A stretch of 60,000 nt of DNA from Phoronis australis (lineage: Eukaryota; Phoronida; Phoronidae): the NCBI GenBank assembly GCA_002633005.1, contig NMRA01000046.1, forward strand, positions 810,144-870,143, read 5' to 3'. Position numbers and translations under genes: made by a program. Each line of letters opens with the position of its first letter. The stretch's first letter is position 1. Positions 24,850-35,800 of the stretch are shown here, in pieces. The notes under the pieces are model-generated. The model was not told the DNA's origin. It ran no database searches and was given only the letters and a program-made list of their open reading frames with translations.

Positions 24850-27190
24850 AGAAGTACTCCGTTCATAAGCCCTGTTTATTTTAGGTTTAGAAAGACGTCT
24901 TGGTTACCCTGTATCAGCAGACGTCTTGGTTACCCTTAGCTGTATCGGTATGTTACAGAAAAAAATAAGCAAATCTACCTCAACAACACTACGTTAGTAT
25001 GCTAGGAAAGTAGTATTTTGTTGAATCCAAGAAAATTTGGTGACTGGAGGTACTTTTGGGACAAACAAAAAGTGGGTAAGTATTTGACAGCCAAGGGATA
25101 CTGTTGGTTACAGTTGAGGTAACGATCGTCGTGACCCTCTAATGCAACATCACAGCTAAGTATGTCTCCCTTCTGTTTAAAAATTTCTCTCTTTGGGAGA
25201 GCCAAAGATATAGTCTCGCCCGAAGCTCTGTTTCTAACAAAGCAGTGGTGATCTGTTGTTATTTTAGGAATTCGCGTAGGCACAGGGGCACAAATCGTAA
25301 AGCGATTTTTCTTCAAATCTTCTATAGGATTATTCCTTGCAGCTTGTTTTTCTAGAAAACATTGCCTTAATCAGAGAGTGAGTGTCGCTCTTGTCTCGTG
25401 TTTCTGAATAAAACCAAGTACCGGTATGAACATTGGGGTGATTCTATTACAACAAGCAGGCCGGCCCCCAGTAAGGGCATCATTAGGATTGTATGTTTTC
25501 CTCACGTGCAAGGAGGTGTTTCTGTTGAACCTGAGAGCTTTTGGTCGTCGGGTATTTTTGTTTTTACTTGTGTCGTACTTATTGCCATGAAAACGGTTGT
25601 CATTTGACTGATTGCTAATCTGACTGAATTACGTCATCTATCAACTCCCACGAGAGTGCCTTGGTGAATCCAATATCGGTGAAACGCCAACTAGAAATTG
25701 GAAGTGCTGAGCACGAGAAAGGGTGTAGAGAAAGGCAAATAGCTCATCAGGTGTAGCAGAGCATATACATGGTTAAAACAACGCAATAACTCGTAGTTTA
25801 ACTGCGGCGTCCACATGCGACATTCAGTAGAACAACATATGGATACTCGTCAATGAAACTGAGTGGACTAAAAGAACAACCAAGAAAGTTATGGACACGA
25901 AACTACACGGCAATGTCTTCGTGTAGATTAGTAAGCAGACGAGCTACACCAGATTAAATATTTGGCGACACCTGGGCCTGGACTGTATGGAAAATTTGTT
26001 TTGTGGTCTTCTATTACGTCACAAAAGAACGAGCTCAGTGAGTGGCCGGTGAAAAATTTGTTTCTTCAAGTCGGGGTTATCTTTGTTGCTGAATAGTAGG
26101 CGGAAGTGATGAGTGTATTGATTTGCGAATATTTCTTTGTGGTTTTTCTGTGAATTTTGCCCCTGAACTTACTCGAGAATCTGAGTACAAGTCAAACATG
26201 CGCCTATTTCGCCTTTTCGGAAATCGTTATGTGTGGGGTGGGTTATGGGCATTACTGACTGATTTGTAATGAACGACGCTGAGGTCAGTGAAGTACCGCT
26301 ATGCAAGAGGGACAGCAAAAAGTGGTTAATCTCATATAAAACCGTATTAACGCGAAATTTCACCCTATGGTGAAGACGTCACACCCTTAAATACAAAAAC
26401 AAACTTTTTCAACAGGTTCACCCAATATTTTGTATCTAAATAGACGCGTTTTCGGCAAAACTGGGAATGACTGAATGTTTTGTCGTCGGTTTCATTACTT
26501 TAACCAATGAGAAGCCATGATAAACAACATATCACACTGCTCGTACCTTTCGTAGCGCTGTGAAAGAGTAGGAACCAGCGAGCTGTGCCCCGTTCCATGA
26601 ACAACAGTGCCAACTAAGTTACATGCGCGCACCCAGCCTAAATTATAGGGGTATGCTGTTAACTTTTTACTGAAAAAAAAAAATCAGCGAGAACTAAAAA
26701 AAAAACAGGGCCACTAGGTTCAGGCCTACGGATTGTGCATCCCCGTCGAATTCCTGTGGGGCTTTGTGGCGGACTTTTGTCTCCTTTACGCATTCGAGCC
26801 CTCCGACCTCGCCCCCCCCGGGTGCGCCCACGAGTTACCTGAATCTCAGTTCTGCGTTTTTGTTTCATTCTTTATTTGCAGATGTGATATTTTTTGTCTC
26901 AATTATGAGCTCTTCTTTTGACTAATGACATTTTCTAATAAATAATTAAAATTGAGCCCCTAATTTCTTCTGAGTTACTGAGGGGCGTTTTATCAAAAGA
27001 TTCCTACTTATTTTCATTTATACTGAGAATTCAACGTAGACCTAGTGTTCACTCTCGATTTGTATCAAAGTCAAATTTTGATTTAGTAATGAGACTCAAG
27101 CAGCTGAAAAAAGGACAATCACAAATACGCAGTCAATTAGTCAACGTAGTTGCGTCCCTATTTGGGACTGTTTCATGCAACAGGCACACA
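24850..27190. other. Intergenic stretch, no gene supported
   Basis: No coding exon is recognised. A 27-bp direct repeat (AGACGTCTTGGTTACCCT) occurs at about 24,893 and 24,920. From about 26,890 to 27,178 the sequence is a diverged relative of the MITE at 12377-12786, including its end GGGACTGTTTCATGCAAC. Confidence 0.45.
26890..27178. mobile_element. Partial relative of the 12.4-kb MITE
   Basis: The blocks TAATGAGACTCAA, TGAGAATTCAA and GTCCCTATTTGGGACTG occur in the same order as in the 12377-12786 element, on the same strand. The left inverted end is not seen, so this copy appears truncated. Confidence 0.55.
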
Positions 27191-27196
27191 TTGCTC

Positions 27197-27385
27197 CACA
27201 GGCGGATTTAGGGGGGGGGGGGGGCTAGGGGGCCCGGGCCTCCCCTCCCCTTGGCTGCAGAAAAATTTCCTGGGCGGGAGGGGGCCACATTCGGTGCTAT
27301 GCGCATCTGCAATCGTGGATTGCGCAAATGCTTGCAGCCGGACAAAATGTTGGCCCCCCCTTGTGATATCATAGATCCGCCACTG
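27197..27385. mobile_element. Short GGCGGATTTAGG element with 5-bp target duplication
   Basis: The 189-bp element starts CACAGGCGGATTTAGG and ends with ATAGATCCGCCACTG, giving terminal inverted repeats CANNGGCGGATYTA. A perfect direct repeat TGCTC flanks it at 27192-27196 and 27386-27390. Long G and C runs lie just inside the left end. It is a second member of the family at 11268-11862. Confidence 0.75.
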
Positions 27386-27399
27386 TGCTCTTTCCGCCA

Positions 27400-29740
27400 A
27401 CAATCGAATTACAATGTCATTCCACTAAGGCCGCGGCTGTCAAGCACGCAATTCCTTCGGGTCAACTAAAGTGCAGCGTTTTTGATTCATTTATTGTTTA
27501 CTTTCGCATTTTAAAAACTAATAGACTTTGTCGGCGTTTGTTTGTTACGAGTATTCTGTTGACTGTTAATCATTCAGAGTCCAACAGCATGCGACGCTCC
27601 AGATACATAAAGTCAAATATAGCCCAGTCTGCATAACAAGGTTTACGTCACTTGCGCATTACGAGCCAGGACACGACCGACGTGCGAGTTAGCCGATCAG
27701 CAGATGGCACTTGTTGGACGCCCCGTGGTGTGAAAAAACATGGTCGGCCGGCAAACTTGGCTTTCCGTAACTGCTAATGAATGTTGAACGTAGCTTGGTT
27801 TGAAACCACTGTCGAAAATAATAGCAGATAACTAAACCTGAAAGTGCATCTGATAGGCTTTTCGCTTTTGTCGACATTGATCTTTCATCGAAGAGTACTC
27901 CGTCGGTCTGTGCACATGTGATCTATAGACAGATTCCATTACGGAAACTGCCGAATGCCTGCGGAGCGCCATATTGAGGTCACGCCATTAAAAATACTAA
28001 ATATCTGTGTGCTACCGCAAAAATTCCGTCGTCACCCTTGAAATTAATAAACTTCCGGGCTTATATAGAACCATCATGGCCGTGTATCGGTGTTGAATCA
28101 ATAGTCATGACTTTACGGTACGTCGTCAGCTAAAGGTGTTTGGGATTCTTATAGTATACATGGAATGCACTATTTTCTTTATGATGACTTCTTGCGAGAA
28201 TCAAACGGAATGATTGTAAGGTTCTGAAACGTGATTTATATAGGTGACAACTGTGAAACGCATGGGCTCCTTCATTTGTTTTTATGTTTTGCCCGCAGCA
28301 GGGCTCCGCCTTTATTTGCCAAAAAAGGTACAGTTGGTTATGGTAACTGTTTTTATTTTGGAAATGATACGATGTTTCTATTGTTGTCTGCGCGCTCTTT
28401 CAAAAAAGAAAAGCCAACTAACTCGAAGAAAACTGATACAGAACCTTTTTTCTTAAACCATCGCTTGGCGAATCATGGCGTCAGTTGCAAACCTGGATCG
28501 GTGCTTTGGTGCACTTTTTCAACAAAAAAAAGATAAAGTAGACACGAAAGCACGGGTGAAACTGATGCAGCGTTTTTTAGTCGGTGAATACCGGCAAGGT
28601 AGAGTTCAGTGGCTGTCGCGGCTCAGAGAAATATCTAGCCAAAATCACGTGCCCTCTTTTAGATTACACGGCTATATATCGCGTAATCTCTCGCCTTGTT
28701 TTCTAAAAGATCTAGCATTACTGAAATCTACCCAAGTTTCAAAAGGAGTAGTTTCGGTCTACACGCTGTCGGTTTCGTGCAAGCCCGGCCGACTGAAAAC
28801 ACCTTTCCTGACTTGCATTCTGTTGTTTTCCTTATATGTGGAAAGTCACATGACTTGACTAACTTGATAAAGTTCTTAACTTTATCACTTTGAAAACGCT
28901 ATAGAGAGTATCGGTGCATGAAACACCGTTTGGTAATTATTTTGCTATTATTCTGTACTTAATGAGTTATTCTCTAATACAAAGACAAGGGTAAATCTAT
29001 CACCTGCGAAATGCACGCAGTGATGACTCTCGTGTCAATTCCACATCATATGATCAACTAGGAAGATGTGAATGATTAGGGGACCAACATTACAAAAATC
29101 CCTCGTTTGGTTTCAAGTCCAGATTACAGCTGTTAATTTGAGGCTAATCTAGCTATTGGTCTAGTGTATTGTGAAGCTTTCCTGTGCTATTTTGTTCGGC
29201 AGGTCAAGGTTCAAATAGTTACTAAAACAAACCAGAAGACCGACACCCACGCATCTCTTTTGGTTATTTTTATCCTCATTTCTTCGGGCAAAATGATCCA
29301 AACTTGAATTTTTGGAGGAATTCAACTTCAGACAAGCAGCTCCAAAAGTCCCAGTTTCGGTCCACAAGCCAGTGTTTTATTGCTGGGACTAGCCATAACT
29401 GTACCAGTACTATTGGCGGCAATTCATTTAGTCCACGCAGTAGGACCTTCGATCAGATTCTCTGATGAACATCCTTCTTGACGCCAGTGGGAATTGTNGC
29501 TCGAACGAAGTGGGCAAAAGGTCCTCCTCAAAGAAACAAAAACTACAAAAAAGTAGATAACGAGACAAAATTAAAAGTCCATAAAAAAGGCAGGAGCTAC
29601 CACTAATTCGGCGCAAATCTAAGTGAAAGGTCCGCATTTCAAAAATTCGAGCCCCCCATTTTTAGGCTGGGTGCTCGCATGCATTTTCGCAAGGCCCTAG
29701 CATTATTAGGCTTAGACAACGTACGTGGGCCTATCTGCTA
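27400..29740. other. Intergenic region upstream of ZNF207
   Basis: No recognisable exon. One open frame at 28475-28858 is listed separately. An ambiguous base occurs at 29498. The region should include part of the ZNF207 promoter at its right end. Confidence 0.4.
28475..28858 (+). CDS. Unrecognised 127-codon open frame
   Basis: I do not recognise this protein. It starts MASVANLDRCFGALFQQKKD and is basic in the first half (KARVKLMQRFLVGEYRQGR), then more hydrophobic near its end. Composition in the first half looks more protein-like than neighbouring frames. There is no visible domain, signal peptide or transposase motif, and overlapping frames are also open, so it may be chance or a lineage-specific exon. 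Confidence 0.2.
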   Translation: MASVANLDRCFGALFQQKKDKVDTKARVKLMQRFLVGEYRQGRVQWLSRLREISSQNHVPSFRLHGYISRNLSPCFLKDLALLKSTQVSKGVVSVYTLSVSCKPGRLKTPFLTCILLFSLYVESHMT

Positions 29741-29820
29741 TGATTTTTGTCTGCTCGCGAGAACGGAATCAACCCCAGGTGTCGCAATTTGTCATTCATC
29801 CGGGCATTTCTACTAGTGTT

Positions 29821-29830
29821 CCGCCATTTT
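29821..29830. promoter_or_regulatory. Putative YY1 site in the ZNF207 promoter/5' UTR
   Basis: CCGCCATTTT is the reverse complement of the YY1 core AAAATGGCGG. It lies 64 bp upstream of the ZNF207 start codon. YY1 sites are typical near transcription starts of housekeeping genes. A pyrimidine-rich stretch CTTTTCTCC follows. No TATA box is visible. Confidence 0.45.
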
Positions 29831-29893
29831 AAGCGTTGTTGGTTGGCGTTCTTTTCTCCGTCTTTGTTTGAAGATCTGTCATATCGAGTGAGA

Positions 29894-32800
29894 ATGGGAA
29901 GAAAAAAGAAGAAGCAGTCGAAACCTTGGTGTTGGTATCCTTTGAATGATGAAAATATTTTCAAGCAAATTTTGCGTCGTGTCTCGTTAAATCTCTTCGT
30001 TCCGTCCACGACCAAGTCGGTAGTCGGTAGATAGACGCACAGGCGCTTGAGTTTATCTGTTACTCGATCGCAAATGACGTCACTCACTACTAAGGAAACA
30101 TAAAGGTTGGGCACTCAAAATCTGTTTGCTCAGAATTTTCTACTCAAATGAGCATGGAACTCCACGAAACTAGCATCGAACAATTCTTTGAATACCTTCT
30201 TTCATTTGATCTCTTCAAATTGCCTTCGAGTGGTGATTTGTCATTTGACGACAAAAAATGTTAAATTCAAGGACCTTATTTTGTGACAGATGACCTTCGA
30301 GCATTTGGGTTTTTGGCGGATCTACAGCAAAATCCGGCAATTACCGATGATGATTTACCGCGACTAAGCGTGTGGTCAGACATTGGAAATGTCCGCCAAA
30401 AACCGAGTGTTCGTTGTGCTTCAACAAAGAATACCACATAATGTCAAGATCAAACACAAGATACACCAATTCTTGCTATTAAATTCTAGGTTAAAGGTTA
30501 AAATGAGCTATAAGGAGAAACAAATTACACATAAATGGAAGGTTAATTTTAATAACCTCAATCATTGAAATTGGGGATAATTTTCTTGACTTTGACATAG
30601 GGGTTGCTTGCTTAAATTCGGAATTTTATCTTCGACAGACGAACAAGTTTAAGCACAACTGAAATCCGCCATGTTAACTATTTTAGGTCCTTGAATTCAA
30701 ATTGTTGAGTTTGTTTCGAAAATTTCGTCGCCAATTCACCACTCACAAGGATAATTTAATGAAATCAAGGAAGAATAAGGCTTCGGAGATTCATGCAATA
30801 CCAGTCTGAGAAAGATACATGGAAATTTTATTTGGATTTGGGACAGTTGAAGTTGGGAGTCTCGGCTTGGCAAAGTTTTAGTGTCCAACCTTTATGTTTC
30901 TTGTATATGGTTTTGAGTCATCGGAAAATTCGAGCGCCTCAACGTTGGCGTTCCCATTTGCAAAGGCTTTGGCCTTAAATGGTGTTGGAACTGGAAATAT
31001 GCACAGTGAAAGTGTAGAATCAAGTGCCATACACCTAGCCTTTTTTACAAAGCTGTATACTAAATATACAATTTTGCACCGGTGTGGGTAAAAATGACTA
31101 AATAAAAGCTGACACATAATTAGTGTCATTAAAAACTACACTTTTCCTTGAGTACACTGAATTATTTACAAGTGCAATGTTGGAAAAAATAGCGTTCTTC
31201 TGAATATTCTGCTGTTAATGTTGTGGAGCGATCTTTTGCGTTGGCTTTCAACGCCATGAAATATTGCGTCACCTATTGACCAGTTTCATTTTTCTTCAAT
31301 CAGCCGTTCTTCTTTCATGAAGTTGCGTGCATGCCACAACAAATTATTGGAATTGGTTTCGTTTGGTTTTTAGTATTTTGATACCAGCAAACTGAATTTC
31401 AGAACAAATTGGGCTGCTGCGAAGCTGTTGTCATCTTTCAAGAGATGTCACAAAAACTCAGGAAATGGCATATGTCACGAGTGTACTGTTTTCAAAACGA
31501 CGACATACTTTTCTTTGTTACTAACGGCGGAGAATTACGCAAGAAACTGATGTTTATTAGATTATGTTTTACTTAAATGGCTGTAACAGGCAAGGCGAGT
31601 GTCAGTTGACTCCCAGATTTTGCATGCATCCTTGTCGGTCTTTAGCTCTGCATATTTATACAAGTTTCACGGCGTGGTGACTAGCAGAACTACCCCGGCT
31701 GTGTGCAATTTGGAGGTCTGTCTGCACTGAACACACAATGGTACCTAGCTGTATTTTGACAATAGTCTTCATACAGCTAGCTAGCTGGCTGCCATACGCA
31801 TCGCACTCGAATTGTTCATCAAACATTAATGCGCACGCGTCGAAATTGCAATTTCGTGAAAACGTTTATTTTAAGAAATAATATGGCGAATATAACTGCA
31901 CAGAAATGTAGCCCTTAGAATTTAGAACTTGTTCACTCAAGGATTCAACCTTTTTAGTCGGTAAACCCTGGTAAAAGTGGAGTAAATGGGTCCCTCTTCA
32001 AAATGGCTGCCGATAACGAGTTTTCACTGAATAACGAACATTGCCGGTATCTATTTTGAAAAGGGGCCCTGTTTACTCCACGTTTATCAGTAAACCAACC
32101 CTTGAAAGTTTAGAATCAAGTGCCGTACATAACACACTCGAATTGCACATCAAATAATGTGCACACGTTGAAATTGAAACAAGGGCCAGGACTTGTCTTT
32201 CAGCAGATTAGTTTTGAGTCGTTAAGAAATTCTCTAACCTCTGTTTCTGGGGCTGAGCATGTACCTAGACAGGAGTCATCTGTCACTCACATGTTGCTGG
32301 CAATGTAATGTGTACTCCAGCCATTCAAGTATGGGAACTTAGCGTGCATACCACTCCAAAGCCGCACATCAGAAGCGAACAGAGATAGTCCTAAATAAAA
32401 AGAGTACAAGCTTTTCTGTGTCAAGCACCCAGGTGTTTATTTAATAATGAACCCTGGTACTTTACAATGTTCACCGGGCCCGATGTTCCCGACACAATGT
32501 TCCATGCTTCTGTAACTAAACTGGTAAGCATGAAATTGTGGTTGGAGAACATTTATTCGAATAACCCGATAATAGAAATCTGTTGGGATTCAGAAGTATT
32601 TCAAGGATTTTGAAGAACTAATCATTGAATATGTAAACAACACAAGTTACAAGAATTTTTCTTGTGTCATTCAGCCATGGGAATGTTGTGGGGTTTTCGA
32701 AAGAATAATTCCCAATCGCTGGAGTTCCAAATTTTGGACAGCAAGCAAAAGGAAGTAGTTTGTTGCACTTAGAGTTATCGATCTTTGACGACTTTGATGA

Positions 32801-35800
32801 CAGTCATTAGGCAGTTAAATCCTAGAAAAGTCACAGGTATTTTTCCTATGCGTATTTTCTCCTGTTTCAAGTTGCATACTTAGCTACTCGAATGCATGTG
32901 TCGATTAGAGTGCTCATTCAACCATTCGCGTCGGCAACTAAGTCGCTCCCAATAAAGTGGCCTGCAATGGTTGGAAATCGCACGCCCGTTCAAGTTCTTC
33001 ACTTCATTTGTCACAATGTAAATCATTGCCAATATTCAGGATACCAACTTCGTTCACCGGTAAGCCCCCGGTGTCATTTTCGTTAAAATGTCTTGTACTG
33101 ACTGTGACCTTTTGTCTAAACGAATCGCATAAAGTTAACATCTATTTGCTCAGTTCGAGCACACTGCGTCAATGTTTTTTGTTGCTGGAGCTTTGAGACT
33201 CCCATCAAAATTAACTTTACATTCAGGATGGAAATACTAGAGGGAAGAGAAACTTTTGAACTCTACAAAAAGCTGGGAAATGATAGAGTGCAACTACTGC
33301 GCTCTGAAGATTTGCTCGCCATCAGGGTGACCAGCCAGTGAACTTCTACTCACCCAGCACCATTTTTAGTCGCATTGGTGACTGGGCGAGTGGCTAAGTA
33401 TATCCCTGTCTGGCCTGTCATAACATAACCACAATCATATCATCACCACAAGGCTTAGATCACCTAAAAACAGCAACCGTAGATAAGACGTAGAATCTAA
33501 AACTATTTTCTATCAAACAGGCTCCCAACAAATCACTAACAGTTATTGTATCTTTTGATGGCACTTAAAAGCATCCTGCTTTTAATGTTTGCTTCAAATT
33601 TGTGATTAAATATCAGAAATTTGTCTAAACTTGATGCATCCCTCTTTTGCACCTAACTGATGTTAATGGTCAAATTCAAACATGCAATAGCAGCTGCCAA
33701 TTCATCTAGGCCGCAAAGTTTAATAACGGGGAAGTGATAGCATATTGCACGAAACTGAATCCTCCTCAGACATGGAATCCTGCTAGTTTTTCACATGAAC
33801 AATGCTGAGAAAATGTATTTGATAAATACGTGCTCCTTTGCTTAGTCATTACAAATCGGTTTTCCTCATTACATGGGATGACTAGATAAGAGTTTTTGGC
33901 ATATCATCATGCCTTTGCATACCTTCATAAACCTGTGGTAAGCAATCCCTGAGCAGTTTTTCTGTGTCTTCGCAGCAATCAAATGTCCCACTGAAATTCA
34001 AACAATACTGTGAAAATTGGGGTTAGGCACAACAAACTTTGTTGTGTCATGGAAGCTAGATGATCTTCAAACTGCATTTCTTAACTGCTGTGCCAGGTAT
34101 TGTAACCGTGAATTTGATGATGAGAAGATCCTAATCCAGCACCAGAAAGCCAAACACTTTAAATGCCACATCTGTCACAAGAAGCTGTATACTGGACCTG
34201 GCCTGTCTATCCACTGTATGCAGGTATGTTAAAATACAAGCCTATACTGAACCTGGTCTGTCTATCCACTGTATGCAGGTATGTTAAGATACCAACCTAT
34301 ACTGGACCTGGTTTGTCTATCTGGTATGTTAAGATACAAGCCTGTACTAAACCTGGTCTGTCTATCCACTATATGCAGGTATGTTAAGATACAAACCTAC
34401 ACTGGACCTGAGCTGTCTATCCACTGTATGCAGGTATGTTAAAGGAGAATGTCACCCAAGTCTTTTTTACCGTCGTAATCGGTCTATATCCACATCGCCT
34501 CTTATACAGTTGACCTCACATTGCCGAGAGGTGTCGCGTTAAAGTGTGAGGAAGGTGAGAAACGACGCAGCGACGTCAGTGATTCGTCTGCAGAGTTAAT
34601 GCCGCTGTATTGCTGTGCATCGTTCCCGCTTGTCCGAACTATGAAGCTGTGAAGAAAGCGGGTATATCGTTTTTTTCGACTTCCTAGAGCCTGAAATGCT
34701 TAGGAAGTGGCTCACGGTAGTAAAGAATGAAAGGTACGCTGTTAATAGCAAGTATGAGGCCGTGAAACATCTCCGTGTCTGTGGCAGGCATTTCGTCGAC
34801 AGTGATTTCTCTGACAAATTCGGGCTTACCAAAGAACTATCCATACGTTCCGTTGTCTGTGCATGGTCACGGCGACTCTCTAGTGTATCTTAATCAGTGT
34901 ATTCCGGTTCGAATTGATACCCTGTGAAACCTATGATCCGACCCGTGAAGTCTTCGTCGGATGAACTCTTGACTAAGTCGGGATTGGTGCCGTGCGAGTT
35001 GCTATGTATTCCGCATTCTGTTTCAAAATGAATTATTCTCATCCTAACCAATGCTTATATAAAACTGAAAAAAGTCTGTCTCATTAGATACAATTTTTAA
35101 TGCCTTTGCAGTATTCGTGAGTAAATGTTGAGAAGCCAGCAATGAATAAACCACTGCGTTACGGGCTTTTGATGCCAGCAATGAATAAAGGTAATTAACC
35201 GGGCACTGAGGCCGTGTGACTAATTCAGTGTTTGCTGACAGAAAGCTGTTGTGAAACAGTTACTCGATTTTATATGCTATGGTCTTAGTTAGAGGAATCT
35301 TTATTTCAGGGCTTGGAATTTTCCGCGGAAACGCGGATTTCCGCTTTTTTCAAATGTTCTTTCCGCGCATTTTATTATACTTCCGCGTAAAAAAAATCGG
35401 ATTTGATATAAAATTTCCGCGGCAAAGTCCTTTCTTATCGCGGCGTTGCAAACGACGTTCACCTCGAAAAGCGGAAGTTGCTCTTTATGTTTCGGAGGAA
35501 CGTAAATTGTCAACATTGCCAGGGCATCTGGGATAGCGTGGTGGGATTTTCAATGGCGTCTCGTGTTATTGTAAACCACGGCGACAAATACTACGGCTCT
35601 GCAGCCAAAAGTTAGTGGATTGGGAGTGGACGGGCGACCTAAAAGGACGCAGACGCATGTTACTGATGGTGGTAACGTTTTTTTTTGTTCTTTTTTTCAT
35701 TTTTTTTAGTCCCGATTTTTGTCGGGGAAAGGTTTACTTTGACCACTTCAAGGCTGGGTAGCGCGCGCATGATTTGAGCTGTAAAAGTTTCCGCGTTTTT

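Noticed and set aside
33290-33420. GTGACCAGCC / GGTGACTGG-type motifs as a possible transposon end
   Set aside because: Only a weak inverted match; no target duplication or second end could be placed.
34163-34387. Separate zinc-finger-like open frame
   Set aside because: It is an out-of-frame reading through the 55-bp exon-derived repeats, not an extra gene.
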